Positions 1 to 7,888 of a stretch of 43,580 bases of DNA are shown piece after piece. The notes below the pieces were generated by a model that had not been told where the DNA came from, ran no database searches, and worked only from the letters and a program-made list of their open reading frames with translations. This DNA is from Oligoflexia bacterium. GTDB taxonomy: Bacteria > Bdellovibrionota > Bacteriovoracia > Bacteriovoracales > Bacteriovoracaceae. The stretch covers positions 1-43,580 of the forward strand of contig JADGBS010000006.1 in assembly GCA_015231325.1 (NCBI GenBank), in the 5' to 3' direction. Numbering within the stretch: position 1 is the first letter of the stretch; each line of letters begins with the position of its first letter. The position numbers and the translations under genes were made by a program.

Positions 1-126
1 TTCTTTAATTTCGGCCGCAATTTGAAAAAGATCTTTTTGATTTTTATCTGGAATGATTACGGTTTTGATTCCTGCATATTTGGCGGCAAGAATTTTTTCT
101 TTTAGTCCACCAATGGGGAGGACTCT
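1..126 (-). pseudogene. lon: Lon protease C-terminal fragment, broken at its upstream end
   Basis: Read on the minus strand, about 42 codons match the peptidase domain of the ATP-dependent protease Lon: [11 protein letters not shown], then an AGIKTVIIP segment that carries the lysine of the Ser-Lys dyad region. The reading continues out of the left edge of the window. Upstream, Lon should continue as a TGEITLRG-type segment, but just beyond position 126 the frame becomes unrelated and runs antisense to a MamI-like gene. The catalytic serine lies upstream of this point and is absent, so this piece cannot encode a working protease. The switch may be a real rearrangement or an assembly chimera near a contig end. 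Confidence 0.75.
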
Positions 127-428
127 TGGTTTTGGGCGTATATGGTGCCTACGATGAGATTTTCAATGTAGTTGATCTGATCAAAGGGGCAGTGCAACCA
201 CTTACCTTCTTGGTAGCGTTTTTGCTGATATTTATAGGTCTGCAAAAGGAAGGTATCTTTAAAAATATCCTGCTAGGAAGTGGGGTAGTAGTTTTAGTTA
301 TAGGAATGTATGGTCTCTATGACGAGTGGTACGCCTTTATTGATATGATGAAAGGAGTATTTCCCATTTTTTGTTTAGGTTTTGGCGCACTATTTTTAAT
401 AACAGGAATTAATAAATTAAAAACTTAA
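126..428 (+). CDS. Tandem-duplicated MamI-like magnetosome membrane protein, probably 5'-truncated
   Basis: The 100-residue protein is two copies of a roughly 45-residue unit, each with a GxYGxYDE motif, an acidic/amphipathic stretch ending in KG, and a hydrophobic helix ending in a glycine-rich turn. The next gene (mamI) has one such unit, so this looks like an internal duplication of MamI. MamI is a small two-helix protein needed for magnetosome membrane invagination in Magnetospirillum. Translation can start at TTG 126, four bases after a GGAGG. That Shine-Dalgarno lies in the lon fragment, and homology to the second repeat begins exactly at the first codon. The natural start is therefore probably lost. 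It sits 52 bp upstream of mamI in the same direction. Whether it is expressed is open. Confidence 0.6.
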   Translation: MVLGVYGAYDEIFNVVDLIKGAVQPLTFLVAFLLIFIGLQKEGIFKNILLGSGVVVLVIGMYGLYDEWYAFIDMMKGVFPIFCLGFGALFLITGINKLKT

Positions 429-480
429 AAATTTGGATTTTACTTTTTAACTTAATCTTATTCGGGAGGAGTATTTACCT

Positions 481-666
481 ATGATTCAAGTAATATTAGG
501 GCTGTTCTTGCTGGCATTTGGTTTATGGAGTCTGTTTGACTCCTGGAACTATGTAGCCGATTTTTTTAAGGGTTTTCTGCCGCTGGCAATGATTTTAATT
601 GGCATAGTTTCAATTGGAATATCAGTGTTTATCACAGAAAAATTTCAACAAAAGGAAGAAGTATAA
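481..666 (+). CDS. mamI: MamI-like magnetosome membrane protein
   Basis: A 61-residue protein with two predicted membrane helices (residues about 3-17 and 33-52) separated by a short FDSWNYVADFFKG loop, followed by a charged tail. Length, hydrophobic pattern and the aromatic/acidic loop agree with MamI, which acts with MamL, MamQ and MamB in forming the magnetosome membrane invagination. A strong GGAGGA Shine-Dalgarno precedes ATG 481. The stop overlaps the start of mamA by one base (TAATG), so the two are probably translationally coupled. The identity rests on family pattern and neighbours; such small proteins carry little sequence signal. Confidence 0.75.
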   Translation: MIQVILGLFLLAFGLWSLFDSWNYVADFFKGFLPLAMILIGIVSIGISVFITEKFQQKEEV

Positions 667-1406
667 TGGAAAATATAGAAAGTAACACTCAAAATAATAA
701 TCAACATAGTTCTCAAGGAAAATCTAGTCACAAATCTGCAAATGAATCAGAATTTGATCTTGAATTTATTGTTCACTCGATTCTGCTGATGTTGGGTAAC
801 TTGTTTCATAAATTCCTTAAATTTTATGAAGAACACTTTAGTTTGAGCGAGGGAGATAAATATAAGATCTACAGTAATTTGGCCACCAGCTACCGCAAGA
901 AAGGCAATCTCGATAAGGCGATAACAGCGGCTAAAAAAGCATTACGTGGCGCACCTTCCTCAGAAAAAGTAATGCTAACTAAAAAATTAGCAGAGCTATA
1001 CGCTCTTGCTGGGGATTTTGATAGCGCCAGAATAACATATGAAAAATTGCTTAGCGCTGAACCGAAAAGAGATGATGTCAGAATAAAATTGGCCGGACTT
1101 TATTTAAGAGAAAATAATATTGATCAAGCACTAAATTTATACCAGGAAGCACTAAATAACGGAGTTAAAAGTCATGAGATGTTCTATAAACTAGGTGTCA
1201 TCTATGATAAAAAAGGTGATGTTGAGCGAGCAATTGAAAATATGAAAGGCGCAATCGAAATAAAACCCGAAGAGATCAAGTATCATCAACACATTGGTTT
1301 TATCTATGAATCTGCGGATCGTCATAAAGAGGCAATTCCCCACTTTAAAAAAGCGATGGAGATCGAGTTCAATCAGAAAAATAATATTTCAAACGGTGAT
1401 GAATAA
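666..1406 (+). CDS. mamA: MamA-like TPR magnetosome-associated protein
   Basis: The 246-residue protein has a low-complexity Asn/Ser-rich head (residues 1-28), a hydrophobic stretch (32-55), and about five tetratricopeptide repeats (67-236). The last repeat contains RHKEAIPHFKKAMEIE, very close to the matching repeat of Magnetospirillum MamA. MamA self-assembles on the magnetosome surface and serves as a scaffold for other proteins. The gene lies between mamI and mamQ and is read straight through from mamI. The extended hydrophilic head is not typical of MamA, which normally starts near the first repeat region. There is no signal peptide, as expected for a cytoplasmic scaffold. Confidence 0.85.
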   Translation: MENIESNTQNNNQHSSQGKSSHKSANESEFDLEFIVHSILLMLGNLFHKFLKFYEEHFSLSEGDKYKIYSNLATSYRKKGNLDKAITAAKKALRGAPSSEKVMLTKKLAELYALAGDFDSARITYEKLLSAEPKRDDVRIKLAGLYLRENNIDQALNLYQEALNNGVKSHEMFYKLGVIYDKKGDVERAIENMKGAIEIKPEEIKYHQHIGFIYESADRHKEAIPHFKKAMEIEFNQKNNISNGDE

Positions 1407-1454
1407 TATCATTGGTAATATCACGAATAATATCTATGGCCAGGGAAATAGAAA

Positions 1455-2180
1455 ATGGAAGGCAATAAAACAAGTCAAATCATTCAACAGATATATGGCC
1501 ACGAGACCGTTGAGGAAAAAGAAGGTTTCTTTAAGGGTATTTTTTTGGGGATTTCTAGATGGTTAGGCGAAGTATTGGGTTCATTAAATAATCAGCACTA
1601 TCGCATTTTGAAAATCACGGTAGTGCTTTCTACTATCTTTGTCTCACTTTGTATTATTTTAACCATCTATTATTATAATAAATTTACCTATCAACACTAT
1701 AACGTATTAGAATCTATGGCCAAAGTTGAATCGATTCTGGAAAGAAGAAGAAACATTACCGTGAATCTTTCCCAGCTAGTACTCGACTACTCTAATCATG
1801 AGAAGAATGTATTTAGCGGCGTTTTGAACTCACGAAAGCTTTTTGCGGTTGGCAACGCGCCTACTAAAACAGAAAGTGGCCCAGAAACACTAACCAAAGC
1901 ATCAACAACCACCGATTTGTTATCCAAACTTTTTGCGTTGGCCGAGCAGTATCCTGATCTAAAGTTAGGACAAAATTTTCTTAAATTCACCGATGCGTTG
2001 GTAGAAATCGAAAAAGTTTTGGATGCCGCCAATGCGGAATATAATGCGAAGGTTAATCTTTTGACTACCGCTATAAACACCTTTCCTGGTAATTTTTTTA
2101 ATTTATTTTTGGGATTTAAGTCATTCAACTATTTTAAGGCCTCTGAAGATGCAAGAAAGTTTTGGAAAGTCTCTTATTGA
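1455..2180 (+). CDS. mamQ: MamQ-like LemA-family magnetosome protein
   Basis: The 241-residue protein has a cytoplasmic head, one membrane helix (residues 52-74), then a helical LemA-type domain. The LemA hallmarks are visible: a YNVLESMAKVESILERR segment (82-98) and, near the end, a TFPGNFFNLFLGFK segment, the counterpart of the FPxNxxAxxFGF motif. MamQ is the magnetosome LemA protein and is required for membrane invagination. The N-terminal extension before the helix is longer than in plain LemA but usual in MamQ. The coding region overlaps the next gene by 32 bp, which points to one transcript. Confidence 0.8.
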   Translation: MEGNKTSQIIQQIYGHETVEEKEGFFKGIFLGISRWLGEVLGSLNNQHYRILKITVVLSTIFVSLCIILTIYYYNKFTYQHYNVLESMAKVESILERRRNITVNLSQLVLDYSNHEKNVFSGVLNSRKLFAVGNAPTKTESGPETLTKASTTTDLLSKLFALAEQYPDLKLGQNFLKFTDALVEIEKVLDAANAEYNAKVNLLTTAINTFPGNFFNLFLGFKSFNYFKASEDARKFWKVSY

Positions 2181-2640
2181 ATATTTTAATTTTGCCAAAA
2201 CCTGGTTGGTTTTTCTGTTGTTCTCCTTTATGTTGGGGATTGTGGTTATCTTCTACTCTGACTACAATATGGCAACTGGGTCAGGTAATTTATGTATTAT
2301 TCTTTTTTGCTTGGCCAACACTTATATTCCCGCTAAAGGTTTAAGATTTATCTATAATTTTAAAAATGTAGAAGATTTTTTTCAGGCATTTTTAGTATTT
2401 CATTGCTCAGTTAATATCGCCGCATTCATTGTCGCTTGTATTCATGCTTATTTAACCAACTGGGTGAATATTTGGTTAGAGATATCATTAATACTGATGG
2501 GGTGGCTCACCTTCGGGGGTTTCTTATTGAAATTCAATTATAATTCCACCATTAAACGTTGGATTTATTTTCTGCATAGCCAGCAGATTTTATTTTTCAT
2601 TATGCTCTTCGCCTTACTGAAGGGGCATTACGTCTTGTAA
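2149..2640 (+). CDS. Four-helix membrane protein, possible haem-b cytochrome
   Basis: The 163-residue protein is mostly membrane, with helices at about 18-36, 48-68, 80-100, 108-127 and 140-157. Two pairs of histidines sit at opposite ends of predicted helices: H85 and H99 (13 residues between) and H143 and H160 (16 between). The first spacing is the one seen in ferric-reductase and other b-type cytochrome helices. A diheme membrane electron carrier is therefore plausible, but I do not recognise a named family. It overlaps mamQ and closes the left magnetosome operon, so a role in redox control of iron or in electron supply to magnetochromes is a reasonable guess. The start at ATG 2149 lies inside mamQ; no alternative start is obvious. 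Confidence 0.5.
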   Translation: MQESFGKSLIEYFNFAKTWLVFLLFSFMLGIVVIFYSDYNMATGSGNLCIILFCLANTYIPAKGLRFIYNFKNVEDFFQAFLVFHCSVNIAAFIVACIHAYLTNWVNIWLEISLILMGWLTFGGFLLKFNYNSTIKRWIYFLHSQQILFFIMLFALLKGHYVL

Positions 2641-2654
2641 ACACCAATAAAAAA

Positions 2655-2746
2655 ATGATAACCGATGTTAAAAATATTGACCATATATTATGGTTATCAT
2701 ACCTTTTCTGTGGGATGATCACAGAAATTATCTCGAAATTATTTCG
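2655..2746. promoter_or_regulatory. Three inverted repeats upstream of the Fe-S operon
   Basis: Three separate perfect inverted repeats lie in the 120-bp gap. ATGATAACC (2655-2663) pairs with GGTTATCAT (2692-2700). TTTCTGTG (2705-2712) pairs with CACAGAAA (2720-2727) around a 7-bp centre. CGAAAT (2734-2739) pairs with ATTTCG (2741-2746). The first could be a terminator stem for the mamQ transcript, although no T-run follows. The second has the shape of a repressor operator. The GTG start at 2761 is preceded by GGAGG at 2751-2755. No regulator is assigned. Confidence 0.45.
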
Positions 2747-2760
2747 ACGAGGAGGAATAT

Positions 2761-3546
2761 GTGGTAGACAGCATTACGATCCTAGGAGGCAGAGGGCGCG
2801 ATGGCAGTGAAGAACCTGTCCGAGTAATCAATTTTAAAATGGGGGATATTGCTAGTATTGTTGGGCCTACAGGTTCCGGCAAAACTACGTTGATCAATGA
2901 TATAGAACTTTTTGCTGATGCGAATACTCCCTCCCAAAGAAGGATATTAATTAATGGTAATCCTCCTTCCCCAGAGTTTAGAGATAATCCGGCATTCAAT
3001 CCGATTGCGCTGATTACCCAACACACCACTTTTCTCTCCGATTTACCAGTAGGAGAGTTTCTCACCATCCATACTAAAATTAGAAGTGAGCGCGCACGCA
3101 ATACTGATTATTTTCTGCAAAAAACACTATCTTTTGCTAATCAGTTGACTGGTGAGCCGATTATGGTTCATAGCAAAATGACCGAACTTTCTGGTGGCCA
3201 AACTAGGGCCTTGTTGATTGCTGATGCAACGATAATTTGTGAAACTCCAATTATTTTATTAGATGAAGTGGAGAATGCGGGGATACATAGAAATAAGGCA
3301 ATTGAATTGCTAAGAGAGTACAAAAAAATATTTATTTTTGTTACCCACGATCCACGAATTGCTCTGCTCTCGGATTATCGGATCGTGGTTAAAGAAGGAG
3401 CAATCAGCAAGGTGCTCTTTACCGATGAGTATGAGCATAAGTTTGCACAGAAAGTTTCTAAATTAGACGACATACTTAGTGAGTTGCGAAATCGCATCAG
3501 GGTTGGAGAACGAATTACTAATGATTGCTTAGCGGGGATTTTATGA
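2761..3546 (+). CDS. ABC-type ATPase of a metallocluster-assembly operon
   Basis: A 261-residue single nucleotide-binding domain. Walker A is GPTGSGKT (35-42), the signature is LSGGQ (143-147), Walker B is IILLDE (164-169), and the switch histidine is in VTHD (H196). There are no membrane segments and no permease gene nearby. It therefore more likely works as a soluble ATPase, as SufC does, than as part of a transporter. It starts at GTG 2761 after a strong GGAGG. Its stop overlaps the start of the GTPase gene (ATGA), followed by a cysteine desulfurase and a 4Fe-4S protein. The linkage suggests energy-driven assembly or insertion of an Fe-S or other metal centre. The exact substrate is unknown. 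Confidence 0.7.
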   Translation: MVDSITILGGRGRDGSEEPVRVINFKMGDIASIVGPTGSGKTTLINDIELFADANTPSQRRILINGNPPSPEFRDNPAFNPIALITQHTTFLSDLPVGEFLTIHTKIRSERARNTDYFLQKTLSFANQLTGEPIMVHSKMTELSGGQTRALLIADATIICETPIILLDEVENAGIHRNKAIELLREYKKIFIFVTHDPRIALLSDYRIVVKEGAISKVLFTDEYEHKFAQKVSKLDDILSELRNRIRVGERITNDCLAGIL

Positions 3547-4244
3547 AATTGGCCATTTGTGCTGGACCAGCGACTACCGGCAAAACCTCAGTACTTAGAC
3601 ATATGATCAAAAAGCTTTTGAAAGAAAATATTATGGTCGCATATTTAAAAATCGATGTGCAATATGCAGAAGAAGATATCTTGTTGCAAAAAGAATTTGG
3701 GATTCCTACTAAGAAGATTTATTCTGGAGAATTATGTCCCGATCACTGTAATGTAATGGTGCTAGGAGATGGATTAAAGTGGGCCAAGAAAAATAATTGT
3801 GAGATGCTGTTTGTAGAAACCGCGGGGTTATGTTTACGTTGTTCCCCATATGTTGATGGTGGTTTAGGATTAGTAGTATTGGAGGCCACTAGTGGAATGA
3901 ACCTACCTTTGAAAGTTGGCCCGATGCTTTCCTTAGCAGATACGGCAGTGGTAACTAAAATCGATCGTATTTCGCAGGCAGAGCGAGAGGTATTTCGCGC
4001 TCGGATTCAAGAAGTTGCGCCTAACGTAAAAATTCGAGAGGTAAATGCCTTACATGGAATAGGAATTGATCCACTGCTTACGCAAGTAAAACAATTTATG
4101 GATGTTCCCACAAATATGTTCTTACGTGGAAATCCCCCGGTGGGTACGTGTACTATCTGTGTTGGAAAAAAAGAGGTCGGTTGGCAGTCGCACTTTGGAG
4201 TAGTTCGTGCATTAGATAACCAAAATTTTTACCGAGGAGAATAG
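3543..4244 (+). CDS. HypB/CobW-like SIMIBI GTPase
   Basis: The 233-residue protein starts with a P-loop, GPATTGKTS (residues 8-16), as in HypB, UreG and CobW metal-centre GTPases. Possible metal ligands are the cysteines in LCPDHC, ETAGLCLRC and CTICVGKK. Near the middle, VVTKID resembles the NKxD-type guanine-recognition motif of the family. ATG 3543 is chosen because it overlaps the ABC gene stop as ATGA; a longer frame begins at 3525 but inside the ABC domain. Family members load nickel, cobalt or zinc, or help insert clusters. Here the partners are an ABC ATPase, a cysteine desulfurase and an Fe-S protein, so cluster maturation is the best guess. Confidence 0.65.
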   Translation: MKLAICAGPATTGKTSVLRHMIKKLLKENIMVAYLKIDVQYAEEDILLQKEFGIPTKKIYSGELCPDHCNVMVLGDGLKWAKKNNCEMLFVETAGLCLRCSPYVDGGLGLVVLEATSGMNLPLKVGPMLSLADTAVVTKIDRISQAEREVFRARIQEVAPNVKIREVNALHGIGIDPLLTQVKQFMDVPTNMFLRGNPPVGTCTICVGKKEVGWQSHFGVVRALDNQNFYRGE

Positions 4245-4250
4245 GCAACG

Positions 4251-5480
4251 ATGGAGGAGGCAATCGAGGCAAAGCGGATCTATCTAGATCATGCGGCAAC
4301 CACTCCGCTGGATGTGAGAGTTCGAGAGCATATGTTGCCATTTCTTACGGAAAACTGGGGAAATCCATCTAGCTTATACCAAGAAGGAGTAGAGGCCAAA
4401 AGCGCAGTAATGACTGCGAGAAAACAAGTGGCGAATCTAATCAACGCTTCCCCAGAGGAAATCATTTTTACCTCCAGCGGTACTGAGTCTGATAACCTAG
4501 CACTTTTAGGTGTGGCACGTCGGTATTCACCCGCAGATTGTCACTTGATTATCAGCGCGATCGAACATCCGGCGGTCTTCGAGTGTGCAAAACGGTTGTT
4601 TCAAGAGGGATATCCCCTTTCTGTCTTGCCTGTAGAAAAAACAGGGATAATCAATCTAGGGGAATTAAAAAATAGCATTCGCCCCAATACCCGAATAATT
4701 TCGATGATGCTGGCCAATAATATTACTGGTATTATTCAACCCCTCGCAGAATTGCGACAGATAATACGACAAATAGCAGGCGAGCAGAATATTTTAATTC
4801 ACACTGATGCAGTACAGGCGTTGGGTAAAATTCCCATCGACATAAAAATTTTGGACGTAGATTTGTTGTCTATCTCTGCGCATAAGATATACGGGCCAAA
4901 GGGAGTGGGCGCACTATATTGCAAAAAGGGAACAAAATTATTACCAATGATTTATGGTGGAGGACAAGAGCGCGGATTGCGTTCTTCCACTGAAAATCTA
5001 CTGGGCATTGTCGGTTTAGGAAAGGCGGCGGCAATTGCCCAGGAAGAAATGGAGAGCACTCAGTTAAAATTAAAGCAACTGGGGGGAAAATTAATCTCGG
5101 GAATGGAACTATTATGTTCTGATGTCTACCTAATTGGAGAAAAACATTGTCCAAGATTGCCCGGACATTTTGCTATTGGTATTTCCGGATATGAAGGGCA
5201 GTCCATTCACCTTTTATTAGAGATGAATGCCCAGGGAATTGCAGTTTCCTCCGGTAGTGCTTGCAGTTCACAGCAGCAAGATACTCCCTCTCATGTATTG
5301 TTAGCAATGGGGTATAACGTTTATGAATCCAAGGGAATGTTGCGGATAACTCTCGGGCGTTTTAATACAGAGGAGGAGATTGACCACTTTCTTGCTTCAT
5401 TTAAAAAAACTTTATTAACTTTAAGATCGATTAATACTAGAAACAACACTAGAAATAATACTAGAAATAATAATTATTAA
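4251..5480 (+). CDS. Cysteine desulfurase, NifS/IscS family
   Basis: A 409-residue PLP-dependent enzyme that would take sulfur from cysteine for Fe-S assembly. Visible landmarks are YLDHAATTP at the N terminus, HTDAVQ (184-189) that binds PLP, the Schiff-base lysine K212 in SAHKIYGPKG, and the catalytic cysteine C338 in SSGSACSS. Length is normal for the family. The last residues form a low-complexity tail of repeated Asn/Thr/Arg from a tandem duplication near 5440-5475 and are probably not functional. The start follows a GAGGA Shine-Dalgarno six bases after the GTPase stop. It is the third gene of the operon, and the sulfur donor for whatever cluster the operon builds. Confidence 0.85.
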   Translation: MEEAIEAKRIYLDHAATTPLDVRVREHMLPFLTENWGNPSSLYQEGVEAKSAVMTARKQVANLINASPEEIIFTSSGTESDNLALLGVARRYSPADCHLIISAIEHPAVFECAKRLFQEGYPLSVLPVEKTGIINLGELKNSIRPNTRIISMMLANNITGIIQPLAELRQIIRQIAGEQNILIHTDAVQALGKIPIDIKILDVDLLSISAHKIYGPKGVGALYCKKGTKLLPMIYGGGQERGLRSSTENLLGIVGLGKAAAIAQEEMESTQLKLKQLGGKLISGMELLCSDVYLIGEKHCPRLPGHFAIGISGYEGQSIHLLLEMNAQGIAVSSGSACSSQQQDTPSHVLLAMGYNVYESKGMLRITLGRFNTEEEIDHFLASFKKTLLTLRSINTRNNTRNNTRNNNY

Positions 5481-5508
5481 TAGCTCTCAGAATAGATAGG
5501 ATAACAAT

Positions 5509-6252
5509 ATGTCAACGTCATCACAAACACCTAAAGAAGCATTTCCCTTTAAACTTCCTCAACTTAATTGCGGGGCCTGTGGTTACAGAACATGTGAGGA
5601 GTTTGCTGCTGTTGTAGAGAAAAATCCAAGTAATCTCAAGCGTTGTATCTATTTAGATAATGAATGTCGCCCTCAATCTACATTTGAAAACAAATCCTGT
5701 GGCCGTAGCAGTAGCGATAGTAGCGGTTGTTGCACTACTTCCGACCTCTTGGGTTCGCGCCCTCCCGTGGCCGATGTTGGTTCCAAATGGCGTGATAGCT
5801 TGGGAAGAGAATTTGATTTTTACTTAGAGCATTTTCCTGAAGATCCTGGCCCGCGCGAGATTATTATTCCGCATAACCCGATGATTACTCGCGAATTAAA
5901 CGTTAAATTAGGAGATGTGTTGATTGGTCGTCCGCTAGGGATGTCCTGTGGTTGTCCAATTACTCATTGTGGAGAGGTTATTGATGTTGATTTGCGTACT
6001 GGTGTTATTACCTGGTGTGTGACTGGACCGTTAAAACCGCGCGAAAGCGGATATAAAGATTTGGGTTATTACATAGCTGAAGGTTATGAAGGAATTATTA
6101 CAGAACCAAAAGTAGAGATTAAAATTGGGATGCGCTATTATTTCCAACCTAGAATGTGTATGTTGCAATGGAGACACAGTGGTTTAGTGAATTATATGAA
6201 TAAAACTGTAGAGGGATTACAGGTTAGATTGGAAGGCCTGTGGATTGGTTAA
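5509..6252 (+). CDS. 4Fe-4S domain protein with a second cysteine-rich domain
   Basis: The 247-residue protein begins with a 4Fe-4S motif C-x2-C-x4-C-x16-C (C21, C24, C29, C46), the type found in RnfB and the corrinoid Fe-S protein. A Ser/Cys-rich linker with CC follows. The larger C-terminal domain holds a CGCPITHCG motif at about 147-155 and a conserved-looking RMCMLQWRHSG segment. I know similar proteins only as uncharacterised Fe-S proteins encoded with cysteine desulfurase genes in anaerobes. As last gene of the operon it may be the client or scaffold. A direct role in magnetite formation is not shown by the sequence. Confidence 0.6.
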   Translation: MSTSSQTPKEAFPFKLPQLNCGACGYRTCEEFAAVVEKNPSNLKRCIYLDNECRPQSTFENKSCGRSSSDSSGCCTTSDLLGSRPPVADVGSKWRDSLGREFDFYLEHFPEDPGPREIIIPHNPMITRELNVKLGDVLIGRPLGMSCGCPITHCGEVIDVDLRTGVITWCVTGPLKPRESGYKDLGYYIAEGYEGIITEPKVEIKIGMRYYFQPRMCMLQWRHSGLVNYMNKTVEGLQVRLEGLWIG

Positions 6253-6434
6253 AAATTATCCATGGTCAACTTTTATTATCGGTTTTAGTCTGAAATGTGT
6301 GGCCCAATAATACTATTAAAAAAAAGCTGCATGCTGATCCTAAGAGGGAATCCCACTCTAAAGTCCAAAAAACCAAAATTATTTATCTTGAATTGCAGAT
6401 AAAGTCATTTTATAAACACTACAGTGTTTTTCTG

Positions 6435-6464
6435 TATAGCACGGTATAGCACGGTATAGCACGG
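6435..6464. repeat. Three perfect 10-bp direct repeats
   Basis: TATAGCACGG occurs three times head to tail in the 294-bp gap between the Fe-S operon and the RCC1-type gene. The gap holds no other recognisable gene. The 10-bp period (one helical turn) would suit a protein-binding array, but the window is full of similar chance tandem duplications. Confidence 0.6.
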
Positions 6465-6546
6465 ATTCTTGTGTTATTAGCAGTACCGCTGCTTGCGCGT
6501 GGATGAAAGAAATAGAAATAAAGAATAAAAGAATAGGAGTTGCATA

Positions 6547-7660
6547 GTGAATATAGCAAATAATGTAGCGAATAATGTAGTGAACAAGGAAATTAATTTA
6601 TTTGTTTTTTTATTTTATTGTTTTATATCTACCACTTTGACCATTTTAGCAACATTGTATTCCTTCGATGTTTTTGTATTCCTTCGATGTTTTTGCAGGT
6701 GCTGTGGCGCCGAAAACGCCGATTCTATCTGAGGAAAATATATCTTCTGTGGTTACAGAGAATGAACTTGTAGGTGTAATGCTTGATTTAACTCCATCAT
6801 ATTTTCCTAAAGATTTATTGGAGGTTATTGCTGGCCTCACTCTTCCCTACTTTAAACAAATTTCTGCTGGGGAACACCATACCTGCGGTATTCTTACAGA
6901 TGGAAAGGTTAAGTGCTGGGGAATAAATGATAAACATCAAGCAGATGCTCCGAAGAATGAGGTCAATGAAAAGTATATTCAGATTGCTGCGGGAGAAGAT
7001 CATACCTGCGTTTTACGCGGAGATAGTACTATTAAGTGCTGGGGAGGTGGAGAAGATAACAAGACAAAAGCTTCTTTGCTTCAAGATAAATATATTCAAA
7101 TTTCTGCTGGCGGCCACCATACCTGCGGTATTCGTGTAAATGGGAGCATAAAATGTTGGTTGGCCAATTCCTATTTAAATGTGCGAGTACCTAATACTTA
7201 TGATAAATATCTTCAGGTTTCTGCTGGAAAAGGTATCAATTACTGTGGAATTATTGCAGACAAAACCGTTAGTTGTTGGGGGGATTGGATAATACTGTAC
7301 GGAATTAATGTTCAAGAAAAGTATTTTCAAGTTTCAACAGGAATGTACCATGCCTGTGGCATACGATTAGAGGATAGAACCGTCAGGTGCTGGGGATATC
7401 AGGAAATGAAATATCCCGATGATCATGAGCGCTATCTTCAAATCTCGGCCGGAAATAATCACACCTGTGGTATTCGTGAAGATGGGACAGCTAGATGTTG
7501 GGGAAATAATACCTATCATCAACTTGAGGTTCCTGATGTTAATGAGCACTATGTCCAAATCTCGGCCGGAGGTAACCATACCTGTGGCATTCGTGAGGAT
7601 GGAATAGTTAAATGTTGGGGAAATAATACCTATCATCAACTTGAAATTCCTGAGGTTTAA
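6547..7660 (+). pseudogene. Exported RCC1-repeat protein, frameshifted by a 19-bp duplication
   Basis: From GTG 6547 (after AGGAG) the frame encodes a short hydrophilic head and a long hydrophobic signal sequence, then shifts at a perfect 19-bp tandem duplication (6657-6694) and stops at 6732. The frame that starts at ATG 6668 inside the first repeat copy runs to 7660 and encodes 330 residues. Removing one copy joins the signal sequence to a YSFDVFAGAVAP-type cleavage region in one frame. The mature part has about seven repeats of 45-50 residues with the pattern QISAGxxHTCGIxxDGxxxCWG, the bacterial RCC1 (beta-propeller) type. In each blade the two cysteines probably form a disulfide. The role is unknown; it is likely a surface or periplasmic protein. 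As sequenced it lacks a signal peptide. Confidence 0.75.
6657..6694. repeat. Perfect 19-bp tandem duplication inside a signal sequence
   Basis: GTATTCCTTCGATGTTTTT is present twice in direct succession (6657-6675, 6676-6694). Nineteen is not a multiple of three, so the second copy shifts the reading frame of the RCC1-type gene. Loss of one copy would restore it, so the site could act as an on/off switch. Confidence 0.9.
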
Positions 7661-7689
7661 TGTTTAATGTTTAATGTTTAATGTTTAAT
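7655..7689. repeat. Five 7-bp direct repeats at a gene end
   Basis: GTTTAAT is repeated five times; the first copy contains the stop codon of the RCC1-type gene. It is one of several short tandem arrays at gene ends in this window. Confidence 0.8.
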
Positions 7690-7714
7690 TCTAAAAAATA
7701 AGAAATAACAACCA

Positions 7715-7744
7715 GTTGGTACTCCTCTACCAACCGTGTTTTTT
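7715..7744 (+). terminator. Rho-independent terminator after the RCC1-type gene
   Basis: GTTGGTA (7715-7721) pairs perfectly with TACCAAC (7728-7734) around a 6-base loop. After four bases a run of six T follows (7739-7744). The position, 55 bp after the stop, fits a terminator for the plus-strand gene. Confidence 0.7.
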
Positions 7745-7888
7745 AGTCAACTAATCCATCGCTAAATATCATTGTAAATTTTTGTACATATTTTGAATAT
7801 ATCCCAAAAGTTTTTTGCGAATTCTCCGATAAGCACACATAGGAATAGATAGGAAATGTCTAAAAGCTTTTGAATTGGAGTTTGTATT

